A stretch of DNA of 55,524 nt from Roseburia sp. (GCA_003483745.1 DMYD01000049.1:1-55524), one strand, 5' to 3'; positions 33,758 through 43,437 are shown, counted from the stretch's first letter. Notes: a model not told the origin generated them from the letters alone. A program made the numbers and translations.

Positions 33758-36700
33758 ATACGGTAAGTTCCCTTTTTTGTTGTCTTGATCGAATAGAGCA
33801 GATCATCCGCCCGCTTGATCATCTGGTTGATTTCTTCCTCGTCATGAACGTCTTTCGCCGACACGATTCCAATGGAACAGGAAATACGCTGCTCTTTTTT
33901 GATAGAAATCTGTTTTTTCAGTTTCTCAGAAATCGCTCCTTCAAAACCGTCTGCCTGATCGATCTTTTTATAGATCAGCTCTGCCGTCTCTGTAAGTTTT
34001 TCTTCGTCTGCAGTAAAAAATACGATAATGTATTCATCCCCGCCGTAGCGGCATACAAATCCCTGTTTTTCACACAGACCCGAGAAAATGTCTGCCATTT
34101 CCTTTAAAACCAGATCTCCGACATCATGACCGTAAGTATCATTATAATGCTTGAAATTATCGAGATCAATAAACATCAGTCCCAGTTCCGGTTTACGTAT
34201 ACCACCTGAAAATTCTTCCATCAGAGCTTTGATTTTCCGATAAAAACCTTCCCTGTTATAAATTCCGGTCAACTGGTCTGTAACCGCTGAAAGATAGAGT
34301 TTATTGTTCATCTCGTATATTTTATCATATGCGTCGAGACGGTTCAAAGAATATTTTACCTCACGGAATAAAAGCTGATACATATTTAAATCATCTTCGT
34401 CGAGCATATACCGGTTTACGAAAGAATGCCAGTTATCCTTCATCCTCACATAGGCGATCAGAAAACTTTCCAGTTTTGCATTGTTAAAATACGGTACAGC
34501 CACTAAAGAACAAACATCATCCTCACCAAACAGCGCCGTGATATCCTGGTGTTCGTTGTAGTTGCTGCTGATCTTCGAAATCGCATATCCTCCCGGATTT
34601 CTTTTTAAGGATGCGATGATCCTGCCAATCCTCTCCTCATTTAAATCTATTCCTGTATTATTGTATAATACCTGCGTCTGTCTCTCCATACAGCGCGCAT
34701 ATACCGCGCAATCCACATTAAAATGATTTAAAAAAGTTTTCATGACCGCATCGATCATTTCTTCTGCACTGACTCCGGTCACGTCGATCAGTTTCTGCCA
34801 GGTCGAAATAAAATCAAGCTGATGTTTCTTGCTCTTATATGCGAGCACCATGCTCTCCTGCCAGAGAAGTGCGTCTAATTCCTGTACGGAAACCTCCTGC
34901 TGCCCGTCCGCCTCATCCACCGGCGGCAACGTATCCATCACTTTTCCTGCCAGTTTTCCATAGGTACTAAAATGCTGTTTTTCGTATTCCTCTAACGTTT
35001 TTTTCTGCTTCTCACAGCCTTCCCGGTTTTCGAGACATTTGAAACATTCCATCCGCTTTTTCCGGAAAAGTGCATAGCTGAAAAACTGATTTCCCTCCGA
35101 ACGGCTCAGATAATCCTCCGCCTTTTCATAATCCGAATCAGCTTTTTCGTAATCTCCATCGTGTACGGCAAGCAGGCCATGGGAAAAAGTATACAAAAAC
35201 ATATCATCATCCACCTTTGCATAATCGTGGACTGTTCCAAAACCATCTCCCATCTTCTCTTTTTCTATGACATAATTTAAAAACTGCCGGCAGTTATTTA
35301 AGTAACGCTCACAGTTAAACCGGTTGCCCTCTAAGATAGACACCAGTGCAAGCAGTCCATATAATTTGGACAGATTACAGACTCTTAAGCTGTTCAAATG
35401 CAGGCGCTCCACCGCTTTCATGCACTGTGTCAGATAAAACTCTGCCTTTTCGTACTGACCGCACATAATACAATTTAAAGACATGTTATACTGAACTTCT
35501 GCAATATCCTCCGGCTCTCTCAGATGATATAACAGACGGATCGCATGATTGTAATATGCCATTGCACATTCATTTTCACCGATCGCACATAAATTGTATG
35601 CAATCCCCGAATAAATACGCCCCGCCTGAATTGATTTTTTATCTTTCAATGCCTCATAAGTCCGCACCGAATAAAGCAGGGATATTTCATACATACCGTT
35701 CGTCGATGACAGCATAATATTCTTCTGGTATGCCGTGTTGATCAGATGTTCATTTCCGATTTCTTTTGCTATGCGGATTCCCTTGCTGAAATAAATCAGA
35801 AGTTCCTCAGACTGGTTCGCCTTTTCCACGATTTCCGGCTTATTATCATACGCATAAATATATACATGCGCCAGATGATTGCGGTAATTATAGTGGATCA
35901 GATTTTGGATCAGGCTTTCCTTGATCTTTACATCCTGCGCACAGAAAAAAATATTATACCAGCCGGACATCTGTATCTGGGCTTCTAACAACTCCGATAA
36001 AAACATGCGGTAATCATCGGACATTTTCCCGGCAATACGGTATGTTTCTCCTGCCATCTTTAAGGCTTCTTTTAATTTTCCCTGATACATATAGGCGGTT
36101 GCGATCAGATAATCCTGCTCATATGCGCATTCATCTTCCTTCCCTGCAAGATGAATTTTCTCTAAATCTTCACAGATTTCAAGTGCTTTGGGAATATCCT
36201 GTCTTAAAATCGAAACTTTGGCAAACAAAAGCCACATGCGAAACCGTGCGGCATCATCCACGAAAAGATTATCAAATTTTATCTTTCGCTCTATGGTTTC
36301 TAAATAGTATGCCGCCTGGTCAAAATCAAGAAATTCCACCATATTCTGCAGCTTCCGGTATACTTTTTCACTTCCATAGTCAATATACTTTTCATCCTCT
36401 GCAATTTCTTCTTTTTTCCTGCCGGAGTTTCCGATATGATAAATCTTGCTGCCATCATCTAATGTTTCATACAACATTTCCCAATCCGGTACTAAAAACT
36501 CCGGCATCGCCTGTATGTCACTCACACCAAGTACAAGACCAATATTGCAGTTTTCAATTTTTAAAAGACGTGCCGTCAACTGCATAGTGCTTTTAGGAGC
36601 AAGCTGAAAACGATTTAAAATCAGAAGAATCGGATGTCTGTCTGCAATGGCACACAACATACGTTCAAGTGCCGCTAACATACGCTCCTGTTCATATGCC

Positions 36701-37065
36701 ACCTCATCAAGCAGAATTATCTCCTCACGCTTTGCATAATCCTGATTAAAATAGCCCAGCAAAACCGGGCGATGCAGATCATACACATCGCATGCTTCCA
36801 TAAAATCTTCAAAGGTTCCGGTCATATACCGCCTGAAGCCATCACAGATCATGGTAAGATACGGTTCGTATGCTCTGGTAATCTCTCCCGCCTCAAATTC
36901 GTGCACCTGCACAAAAATATCTTTATTTTGTTCTAACTGCTTTGTATCATTTAATTTTTCTACGGAAAATTGTCCACTGTATCTGACTAAAAGGTGGTTC
37001 TTTTCCACAGTTCCCAAACCGGTCGCTACCTGTTTTATCGCACCATCATAATACTTTTCTATCAT
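33754..37065 (-). CDS. Diguanylate cyclase with degenerate STAND-like NTPase, helical repeats and GAF-like domain
   Basis: The 1103-residue protein ends in a GGDEF domain (about 930-1103) with DQLTGIYNR, FIDLDNFK and the active-site RYGGDEY at 1006-1012; the acidic signature is intact, so c-di-GMP synthesis is likely. No RxxD inhibitory site is visible 5 residues upstream. Residues about 760-910 fit a GAF domain. Residues about 220-740 are helical TPR-like repeats. The N-terminus resembles the STAND NTPase of MalT or adenylate cyclase families, but the P-loop position reads SGQFSVEKL (30-38) and the Walker B position ILLILNRF (146-153), so ATP binding is probably lost. No membrane segment is seen. 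GGAGAAG precedes the ATG. Confidence 0.82.
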   Translation of the reverse strand: MIEKYYDGAIKQVATGLGTVEKNHLLVRYSGQFSVEKLNDTKQLEQNKDIFVQVHEFEAGEITRAYEPYLTMICDGFRRYMTGTFEDFMEACDVYDLHRPVLLGYFNQDYAKREEIILLDEVAYEQERMLAALERMLCAIADRHPILLILNRFQLAPKSTMQLTARLLKIENCNIGLVLGVSDIQAMPEFLVPDWEMLYETLDDGSKIYHIGNSGRKKEEIAEDEKYIDYGSEKVYRKLQNMVEFLDFDQAAYYLETIERKIKFDNLFVDDAARFRMWLLFAKVSILRQDIPKALEICEDLEKIHLAGKEDECAYEQDYLIATAYMYQGKLKEALKMAGETYRIAGKMSDDYRMFLSELLEAQIQMSGWYNIFFCAQDVKIKESLIQNLIHYNYRNHLAHVYIYAYDNKPEIVEKANQSEELLIYFSKGIRIAKEIGNEHLINTAYQKNIMLSSTNGMYEISLLYSVRTYEALKDKKSIQAGRIYSGIAYNLCAIGENECAMAYYNHAIRLLYHLREPEDIAEVQYNMSLNCIMCGQYEKAEFYLTQCMKAVERLHLNSLRVCNLSKLYGLLALVSILEGNRFNCERYLNNCRQFLNYVIEKEKMGDGFGTVHDYAKVDDDMFLYTFSHGLLAVHDGDYEKADSDYEKAEDYLSRSEGNQFFSYALFRKKRMECFKCLENREGCEKQKKTLEEYEKQHFSTYGKLAGKVMDTLPPVDEADGQQEVSVQELDALLWQESMVLAYKSKKHQLDFISTWQKLIDVTGVSAEEMIDAVMKTFLNHFNVDCAVYARCMERQTQVLYNNTGIDLNEERIGRIIASLKRNPGGYAISKISSNYNEHQDITALFGEDDVCSLVAVPYFNNAKLESFLIAYVRMKDNWHSFVNRYMLDEDDLNMYQLLFREVKYSLNRLDAYDKIYEMNNKLYLSAVTDQLTGIYNREGFYRKIKALMEEFSGGIRKPELGLMFIDLDNFKHYNDTYGHDVGDLVLKEMADIFSGLCEKQGFVCRYGGDEYIIVFFTADEEKLTETAELIYKKIDQADGFEGAISEKLKKQISIKKEQRISCSIGIVSAKDVHDEEEINQMIKRADDLLYSIKTTKKGTYRI

Positions 37066-37166
37066 CTTCTCCTGCCCCCGGAAAAATAATATTTTGTGTT
37101 ACATGTACTTTTTTATCGTATGATTCGTTGCAGAAACGCTACCGGAATCGTTTTCATATTATGTAA

Positions 37167-37236
37167 AAAGGAAACAGAACCTTGTAATTCAGGGAAATCT
37201 GTCTATATTCCCTGAATCACTTTCCAGTTCTGTTTT
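37167..37236 (-). terminator. Nested-hairpin terminator after proS
   Basis: On the minus strand AAACAGAACTGG/GGTTCTGTTT forms the outer stem and ATTCAGGGAA/TTTCCCTGAAT the inner stem, followed by CCTTTTTAC. It separates proS from the GGDEF gene. Confidence 0.75.
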
Positions 37237-37278
37237 CATATAAGACAATCCATGTGTTCATAACACACATTCATTGTT

Positions 37279-38718
37279 TTAGTATGCTTTACCCCAATAT
37301 ACCAATTTGTGTGCCGGCTTTCCACAGCATACACATACATCGGAAATATGCTCCTGATCATGGAATGGCATACAACGTGAAGTCACTGCAAGATCTTCTT
37401 TGATCTTGTCTTCGCATGCCTGATCTCCACACCACATTGCACGGATAAAGCCAGGCTTCTCATTTGCAATCGCGGTAAATTCTTCGTAGTTATGTGCATC
37501 CCAGATATGCGCATCCCTGTGTGCTTTTGCACGCTCAAACATATCTTTCTGGATCTGCTCTAACAACTCTGGAAGTTTTGCTTCAAGTTCATCTAATGCG
37601 ATCTCGATCTTCTCTCTGGTATCACGGCGTACTACCACACATTTACCTGCTGCAATATCCTTCGGTCCAAGTTCGATACGAACCGGAATACCTCTCATCT
37701 CCTGCTCAGAGAACTTCCATCCCGGACTCTTGTCCGAATCATCAAGTTTTGCACGGCAGACTTTTCCGATACGTTCACAGACTTCTTTTGCAGTGTCAAG
37801 CACACCGTCTTTCTGCTGCTGGATCGGAATGACCATAGCCTGTACCGGCGCAATACGTGGCGGCAGCACAAGACCGGAATCATCTCCATGTACCATGATG
37901 ATCGCACCGATCAGACGTGTTGTCATACCCCAGGATGTCTGATATACATACTGAAGTTTGTTATCCTTATCTGTATACTGAATGCCAAATGCTTTTGCAA
38001 ATCCATTGCCAAAGTTGTGGCTGGTTCCTGACTGTAATGCCTTTCCATCATGCATCAGCGCTTCAATCGTATAAGTTGCCTCTGCACCTGCAAATTTTTC
38101 TTTTTCCGTCTTCTGTCCACGTACAACCGGCATTGCCAACACTTCCTCACAGAAATCCGCATAAACATTTAACATCTGTACGGTTCTCTGCTCTGCTTCC
38201 TCTGCAGTTGCATGCGCCGTGTGTCCCTCCTGCCATAAGAACTCTCTGGAACGTAAGAACGGACGTGTCTCTTTCTCCCATCTCACAACAGAGCACCACT
38301 GGTTGTATACCTTTGGTAAATCACGGTAAGACTGGATAATATTTTTATAAAAATCACAGAACAATGTCTCGGAAGTCGGTCTGACACACAGACGTTCCGG
38401 GAGCTGATTCAGACCACCATAAGTTACCCACGCAACCTCCGGTGCAAATCCCTCCACATGATCTTTTTCTTTCTCTAACAGGCTCTCCGGAATAAACAGC
38501 GGTAAATATACGTTCTCAACACCGGTCTCTTTGAAACGGCGGTCTAACTCGTGCTGAATATTTTCCCAGATCGCATAACCTGCCGGACGAAGGATCATAC
38601 ATCCCTTTACGGATGAATAATCGATCAGTTCCGCTTTTTTAACCACGTCTGTATACCACTGGGCAAAATCTTCCTCCATGGAAGTGATTGCCTCTACTAA
38701 CTTCTTGTCCTTTGCCAT
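37279..38718 (-). CDS. proS: Prolyl-tRNA synthetase, archaeal/eukaryote-like type
   Basis: ProRS charges tRNA-Pro. The 479-residue protein is the short type without an editing insertion; PTSETLFCDFYKN, RSREFLWQEGHTAHAT and GTSHNFGNGFAKAFGI are class II synthetase motifs of this type, and it ends in the zinc-binding-like Cys-rich region CVCCGKPAHKLVYWGKAY with a terminal Tyr. AAGGAG precedes the ATG. There is no T-box in the 42-base gap upstream. Confidence 0.95.
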   Translation of the reverse strand: MAKDKKLVEAITSMEEDFAQWYTDVVKKAELIDYSSVKGCMILRPAGYAIWENIQHELDRRFKETGVENVYLPLFIPESLLEKEKDHVEGFAPEVAWVTYGGLNQLPERLCVRPTSETLFCDFYKNIIQSYRDLPKVYNQWCSVVRWEKETRPFLRSREFLWQEGHTAHATAEEAEQRTVQMLNVYADFCEEVLAMPVVRGQKTEKEKFAGAEATYTIEALMHDGKALQSGTSHNFGNGFAKAFGIQYTDKDNKLQYVYQTSWGMTTRLIGAIIMVHGDDSGLVLPPRIAPVQAMVIPIQQQKDGVLDTAKEVCERIGKVCRAKLDDSDKSPGWKFSEQEMRGIPVRIELGPKDIAAGKCVVVRRDTREKIEIALDELEAKLPELLEQIQKDMFERAKAHRDAHIWDAHNYEEFTAIANEKPGFIRAMWCGDQACEDKIKEDLAVTSRCMPFHDQEHISDVCVCCGKPAHKLVYWGKAY

Positions 38719-38760
38719 GATAAATCTCCTTACTCTTCTATCTAAACCTTTGGATTTATT

Positions 38761-39414
38761 TTATGATAAACCAAAAGGCTTGTCAATTTCAAACTCCAGT
38801 TTTCTATGCGTTTTCGGATGGCGGAACGCAAGTCTGAACGAACACAGTGCAAGCTTTCTGCCCGACGGCTCTATGTTTTCCTTAAAATTATACTTTTTAT
38901 CCCCAACGATCGGTATCCCTGCATGTGCAAGCTGAACCCGGATCTGATGGTGACGTCCGGTATCAAGTTTGATGCGCAAAACGGCATGTCTTCCATCCTG
39001 TTCGATGACTTCGTAGGAAAGGCATGCATGTTTCGCCTGCGGTGTTCCTCTCTCCACTACCTCAGATGTATTTGTCTTTCCGTTCTGCAAAAGTTCATCC
39101 TCTAAGGTTCCCTTTTTCTTTTCCGGCACTCCGTCCGTCATGGCATAATAATATTTGTCTGCGGATTTCATTTTAATCTGATGGCTTAAATCCGCTGCCG
39201 ACTCTTTATTTTTTGCAAACACCATGACTCCTTCCACCGGCTGATCTAACCGATGTACCACACTGATATAAGGAGTTTCCCCTTTGGACGTCCGGTAGTT
39301 TTTGAGCATGCTTTCCATATCTGCCTGTCCAATGCGTTTTGTCTGTGTCGCCACGCCTGCCGGCTTTTTGCAGACGATAATATCTTCATCTTCATAAATG
39401 ATCGCTGGCTGCAT
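38761..39414 (-). CDS. RluA-family pseudouridine synthase
   Basis: The protein converts uridine to pseudouridine in rRNA or tRNA. The catalytic motif VVHRLDQPVEGVMVFAKN contains the Asp nucleophile, and TGRHHQIRVQLAHAGIPIVGDKKY is the family signature. I place the start at ATG 39414 (217 residues) because GAGG lies just before it; the frame extends 16 codons further. There is no S4 domain, so the target site cannot be named. It is 42 bases upstream of proS. Confidence 0.92.
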   Translation of the reverse strand: MQPAIIYEDEDIIVCKKPAGVATQTKRIGQADMESMLKNYRTSKGETPYISVVHRLDQPVEGVMVFAKNKESAADLSHQIKMKSADKYYYAMTDGVPEKKKGTLEDELLQNGKTNTSEVVERGTPQAKHACLSYEVIEQDGRHAVLRIKLDTGRHHQIRVQLAHAGIPIVGDKKYNFKENIEPSGRKLALCSFRLAFRHPKTHRKLEFEIDKPFGLS

Positions 39415-39476
39415 ACTGTCCCTCATTTCTACTGCTTGCTGGTTCTTATTTCTTTGATACATGCAAAATAAACTTC

Positions 39477-40166
39477 TTACAATTTAAAGCGGTACCCGAC
39501 GCCCCAGATGGTCTCTATGTACTGAGGTTTATTAGTATTCATCTCGATTTTCTCCCGGATCTTTTTGATATGCACGGTCACAGTTGCGATATCTCCGATC
39601 GACTCCATATCCCAGATCTCCCGGAATAGTTCCTCTTTCGTGAACACATGATTTGGATGCTCTGCTAAGAATGTCAAAAGATCAAATTCCTTGGTCGTAA
39701 ACTGTTTTTCTTCCCCGTTGACCCAGACACGTCTTGCTGTCTTGTCGATACGGATGCCACGGATCTCGATCACATCATTCTCCACGGTGTTGCTTCCGAT
39801 CAGGCGTTCATAGCGGGCAAGGTGCGCCTTCACTCTCGCAACAAGTTCACTCGGAGAAAAAGGCTTTGTGATATAATCGTCCGCACCAAGTCCCAATCCC
39901 CTGATCTTATCAATATCATCTTTCTTTGCAGATACCATAAGAATCGGAGTATTTTTTTCCTCTCTGATCTGTTTGCAGATCTCAAATCCATCAATGCCCG
40001 GCAACATCAGATCCAAAATATACATATCAAAATCTTCGGAGAGCGCACGTTTCAATCCGACCACACCGTCATTCTCGATCTCCACCTCAAAACCACTGAG
40101 TTCTAAATAATCTTTCTCTAAATCTGCGATTGCTACCTCATCTTCAATAATCAAAACCTTACTCAT
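39477..40166 (-). CDS. OmpR-family response regulator
   Basis: The 229-residue regulator has an N-terminal receiver with EDE at 8-10, phospho-acceptor Asp52 (YILDLMLPGIDGFE) and Lys101 (YITKPFS), and a C-terminal winged helix with FTKEELFREIWDM, VTVHIKKIREKIE and TIWGVGYRF. It is co-transcribed with the kinase gene, which it overlaps by 8 bases. The pair resembles VanRS- or ResDE-like systems of Firmicutes; the regulon is unknown. Confidence 0.94.
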   Translation of the reverse strand: MSKVLIIEDEVAIADLEKDYLELSGFEVEIENDGVVGLKRALSEDFDMYILDLMLPGIDGFEICKQIREEKNTPILMVSAKKDDIDKIRGLGLGADDYITKPFSPSELVARVKAHLARYERLIGSNTVENDVIEIRGIRIDKTARRVWVNGEEKQFTTKEFDLLTFLAEHPNHVFTKEELFREIWDMESIGDIATVTVHIKKIREKIEMNTNKPQYIETIWGVGYRFKL

Positions 40167-41646
40167 TTGGTACCTCCTGATATTTACGAATTACAAAATA
40201 CATGACCGTTCCGATGGATTCTTTGCTGGTCGCCCATATTTTTCCACCATGGTCTTCTATAATCTTCTTTACAATGGACAAACCAATGCCGCTGCCGCCG
40301 GTTGCCGAATTGCGCGACGCATCCGCGCGATAAAAACGATCAAAAATATATGGCAGATCTCTCGCCGAAATACCTCTTCCGTTATCTTCGATCTCCACCT
40401 GGATAAAGTCACCAACATCCTTGATTCGGATATTGATAAATCCCTGCTGCTTATCTAAGTACTTGATGGAATTGCCGATAATATTGTGGATCACACGGCG
40501 AAGCTGCTCCGGATCTGCAATGATCAAAACATTCTCATCCACATAATTAAAGTAGGCAAGCCTGATATTCTTTGTCTCAAGATCAAGTCCAATTTCCTCT
40601 ACGCAGTCATTAAAATATTCCGATACATTGATCTTTGCAAAATTATAAGGAATACGATTTGTATCAATTTTAGCATACAATGTCAACTCATTTAAAAGCG
40701 TATCCATCTCATTTGCCTTGTTATAGATTGTACGGATATATTTATCACGTTTCTCCGGCGTATCCGCCACACCATCCATCAGTCCTTCCGCATATCCCTT
40801 CACGGCTGTGATCGGTGTCTTTAAATCGTGTGCAATATTGCTGATAAGTGTCTTATTTTCTTTTTCGCCCTCAATCTTCTCCTCCGCATTATCCTTTAAG
40901 CGCAGGCGCATCTCCTCAAATGATCTGCAGAGCTCACCAATCTCATCCTTGCTGTCCGACTCTACCGAAAAATCAAGATTGCCGTCTTTGATGTTTTGTG
41001 CTGCCATCTGCAATTTTTTTATCGGGTTGATCATGCTCGTATACATCCAGATCGTCAACATCGTCGCTGTCAGTACAAGAATCAGAATAATGGAGACTAA
41101 CACATCAATGAGCAGTTTCTTTACCTCCGGAACCGTCTCCTCTAAAACCGTAACAATAAAAGCGCTTCCGTCACTTCCATCCCCGAACTTAAAATCGATC
41201 TGCTTGATCAGCACCTGCTCATCACCGTCAATGTAAGTTCCGGCATCTTCATCTTTCACAGTATCCCCATACGACGGCAACTGTGTCAAAAGCGAAACAC
41301 TCGCATCCTCACCAATATAAATTAACTCTTTGCCCTTTCTCACGATCAGATAAGAACTCTTTTGCTCTAATGTCTGGTTAAGTTCATCTAAGTATCCCTG
41401 ATCTTCTAACCGCGCCGGGTCATTCTTTGCTGTATCTTTCAGTTCTTTAAAACATTCTTTGGTAAAACGGCTCAAAAGCTGCATGGAATTAGAAAAATAA
41501 CTGTAATTATTTTCCTTGATCCCATAAGTCTGCTCAATCGCCTTTACCTGTATACGCTGAAAACTGAAAAGTGCCGCCATCATCAGCACGATCGGAACAA
41601 AGATGATAATACAAAAAGAAATAATGATTTTTGATTTCAGTTTCAT
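40159..41646 (-). CDS. Sensor histidine kinase with HAMP domain
   Basis: The 495-residue kinase has membrane helices at about 6-28 and 179-202, an extracytoplasmic sensor of about 150 residues, a HAMP linker (about 203-256), the phospho-acceptor box SNIAHDLKTP with His273, and an ATPase domain with HNIIGNSIKYL, YIFDRFYRAD and GSGIGLSIVKKIIEDHGG. It should phosphorylate the regulator encoded just downstream. A possible attenuator lies in its upstream region. Confidence 0.94.
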   Translation of the reverse strand: MKLKSKIIISFCIIIFVPIVLMMAALFSFQRIQVKAIEQTYGIKENNYSYFSNSMQLLSRFTKECFKELKDTAKNDPARLEDQGYLDELNQTLEQKSSYLIVRKGKELIYIGEDASVSLLTQLPSYGDTVKDEDAGTYIDGDEQVLIKQIDFKFGDGSDGSAFIVTVLEETVPEVKKLLIDVLVSIILILVLTATMLTIWMYTSMINPIKKLQMAAQNIKDGNLDFSVESDSKDEIGELCRSFEEMRLRLKDNAEEKIEGEKENKTLISNIAHDLKTPITAVKGYAEGLMDGVADTPEKRDKYIRTIYNKANEMDTLLNELTLYAKIDTNRIPYNFAKINVSEYFNDCVEEIGLDLETKNIRLAYFNYVDENVLIIADPEQLRRVIHNIIGNSIKYLDKQQGFINIRIKDVGDFIQVEIEDNGRGISARDLPYIFDRFYRADASRNSATGGSGIGLSIVKKIIEDHGGKIWATSKESIGTVMYFVIRKYQEVPNE

Positions 41647-41700
41647 ATTTCATGTTCACCTTTCCGGTTAAATTGTTCCCACACTACAAAATTTTATTGC

Positions 41701-41760
41701 AAAAAAAAGTCATAATGGTACTTTATGACCTTCATAAATATACCTTTATGACTTATTATA
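41701..41760 (-). terminator. Terminator-like hairpin with alternative pairings upstream of the second two-component system
   Basis: On the minus strand AAGTCATAAAGGTA (41741-41754) pairs with TACCATTATGACTT (41707-41720) apart from one mismatch, and a run of 8 T follows (41701-41708). The loop contains a further GTCATAA that can pair with the 3' arm instead, giving a shorter terminator stem. An extended -10 box (TGTTATAAT, TATAAT at 41755-41760) abuts it. It may end the metK transcript or act as an attenuator for the kinase operon. The rest of 41647-41835 shows nothing else. Confidence 0.6.
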
Positions 41761-41835
41761 ACATGAAAAATTACAAATCCCATTTATTTTATATAAAATT
41801 GTCTAAACTTTTTGTGAAGCCGGATAAATCTATTA

Positions 41836-42016
41836 TCACGCATTGAAATATGCTTCCGGATCAATTTCATCCACATACCGCATCACAAGTTCTCCATCCT
41901 GTATTTCCAGTGGGAAGATCACATACGAAGATTCAAAATATTTTTCTCCGTCACCACCCCAGCGGTCACCGTAATAGAGCAGCTTATTATTTTTCTTTAA
42001 AAGATTTCTATATCAT
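41836..42016 (-). pseudogene. C-terminal remnant of a GH43-type glycoside hydrolase
   Basis: A reading frame of about 60 codons without a start runs from an in-frame TGA near 42017 to TGA 41836-41838. It encodes LLYYGDRWGG, YFESSYVIFPLEI, DGELVMRYVDEID, a pattern that ends many family 43 glycosidases (GDRW...SRYVWLPL...DG). The rest of the gene is absent, cut off just before metK. This is the main content of the 389-base gap between the kinase gene and metK. Confidence 0.65.
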
Positions 42017-42035
42017 TATCTTCTGCAGCTATTTC

Positions 42036-43217
42036 CTACAGATATTTCTTTAATGTCTCAGCTTTATCAACTGCCTCCCACGGAAGGTCTAAGTCTGTAC
42101 GTCCGAAATGTCCGTAAGCTGCTGTTCCGCGGTAAATCGGTCTTCTTAAGTCAAGCATCTTAATGATTCCTGCCGGACGAAGGTCGAAGTTCTCACGAAT
42201 GATCTCAACTAACTTCTCATCAGCTAATCTGCCTGTACCGAAAGTATCAACCATAACGGATGTCGGCTGTGCAACACCGATCGCATAGGATAACTGGATC
42301 TCACATTTCTCAGCAAGACCTGCTGCAACGATGTTCTTTGCAACATAACGTGCTGCATATGCTGCAGAACGGTCAACCTTTGTACAGTCTTTTCCGGAGA
42401 AAGCTCCGCCGCCGTGACGTGCATATCCGCCGTAAGTGTCTACGATGATCTTACGTCCTGTTAAACCTGCATCTCCGTGTGGTCCACCGATTACGAAACG
42501 TCCGGTCGGATTGATGAAGAACTTGGTATCTGCATCGATCATCTCCTTTGGAAGAATCGGATCGAAAACATATTTTTTGATATCTGCATGGATCTGTTCC
42601 TGTGTCACATCATCGTCATGCTGGGTTGATAATACAACTGCCTCAAGACGTACCGGTTTTCCTGCCTCATCATACTCTACGGAAACCTGTGTTTTTCCGT
42701 CTGGTCTTAAGTAGGTCAGTGTGCCGTCTTTTCTTACTTTTGTTAACTGTAATGCCAGCTTATGTGCTAAAGAGATCGGATATGGCATTAACTCCGGTGT
42801 CTCGTTGGTTGCGTAACCAAACATCATACCCTGATCACCTGCTCCGGTATCAAGATCATCTGTTAATGCTCCCTCTTTTGCCTCTAATGCCTTATCAACA
42901 CCCATTGCAATATCCGGAGACTGCTGGTCGAGTGCTACCATAACTGCACAGGTATTTCCGTCAAATCCAGTCTTTGCATCATTGTAACCAATCTCGTTAA
43001 CTGTTTTACGAACAATTGCCGGAATATCCAGCTGTGCTTTTGTGGTGATCTCACCGGTTACTAAAACAAAACCTGTACAGCTTGCTGTTTCACATGCAAC
43101 ACGGCTCATTGGATCTTCTGCCATACATGCATCTAAGATTGCGTCAGAGATTGCATCGCAGACTTTGTCAGGGTGTCCTTCTGTTACAGATTCTGATGTA
43201 AATAATCTTTTTTCCAT
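42036..43217 (-). CDS. metK: S-adenosylmethionine synthetase
   Basis: MetK makes S-adenosylmethionine from methionine and ATP. From ATG 43217, with AAGGAG upstream, the protein has 393 residues: TSESVTEGHPDKVCDAISDA, the ATP motif GAGDQGMMFGYA, and GGAFSGKD are diagnostic. The frame extends 33 codons upstream through the terminator of the riboswitch, which cannot be coding. A SAM-I riboswitch controls it. Confidence 0.97.
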   Translation of the reverse strand: MEKRLFTSESVTEGHPDKVCDAISDAILDACMAEDPMSRVACETASCTGFVLVTGEITTKAQLDIPAIVRKTVNEIGYNDAKTGFDGNTCAVMVALDQQSPDIAMGVDKALEAKEGALTDDLDTGAGDQGMMFGYATNETPELMPYPISLAHKLALQLTKVRKDGTLTYLRPDGKTQVSVEYDEAGKPVRLEAVVLSTQHDDDVTQEQIHADIKKYVFDPILPKEMIDADTKFFINPTGRFVIGGPHGDAGLTGRKIIVDTYGGYARHGGGAFSGKDCTKVDRSAAYAARYVAKNIVAAGLAEKCEIQLSYAIGVAQPTSVMVDTFGTGRLADEKLVEIIRENFDLRPAGIIKMLDLRRPIYRGTAAYGHFGRTDLDLPWEAVDKAETLKKYL

Positions 43218-43259
43218 TTTTCTGCTCCTTTTCTGATAGTGTTTTTCTGCATTTTTCGC

Positions 43260-43291
43260 AAAAAAAATCCACTTGCGAAAAACAAGTGGAA
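43260..43291 (-). terminator. Terminator of the SAM-I riboswitch
   Basis: On the minus strand TCCACTTG and CAAGTGGA form the stem with a T-rich loop, followed by 8 T. It lies between the aptamer and the metK start codon, so transcription stops when SAM is bound. Confidence 0.9.
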
Positions 43292-43317
43292 GTGATAGCT
43301 GTAAATCAATCATCAAA

Positions 43318-43437
43318 TCCTCTTATTGTTCGAACATATATGTACTACTGCGTACGATTCGCTCAGGTTGGCACCTTCCGTAGAGGGGTTGCCGTGACTT
43401 CACAGATCCTTTGTATCTCCATCACTCTGAATAAGAA
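43318..43437 (-). ncRNA. SAM-I (S-box) riboswitch controlling metK
   Basis: On the minus strand the conserved S-box elements appear in order: CTTATTCAGAG, GATGGAG, AAGGATCTGTGAAGTCACGG, CAACC, GGAAGGTGCCAACCTGAGC, and AATAAGAG closing helix P1. The aptamer is about 118 bases. When SAM binds, P1 forms and the downstream terminator at 43260-43291 can fold. With 43218-43611 it accounts for the gap between metK and the HD-GYP gene. Confidence 0.94.

Noticed and set aside
36042..36587. Long plus-strand ORF (181 residues) within the GGDEF gene
   Set aside because: It is antisense to a fully coding gene with clear domains, without ribosome site or family similarity.
43218..43316. N-terminal extension of MetK
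   Set aside because: It would translate the riboswitch terminator; the ATG at 43217 has a good ribosome site and the normal MetK start.
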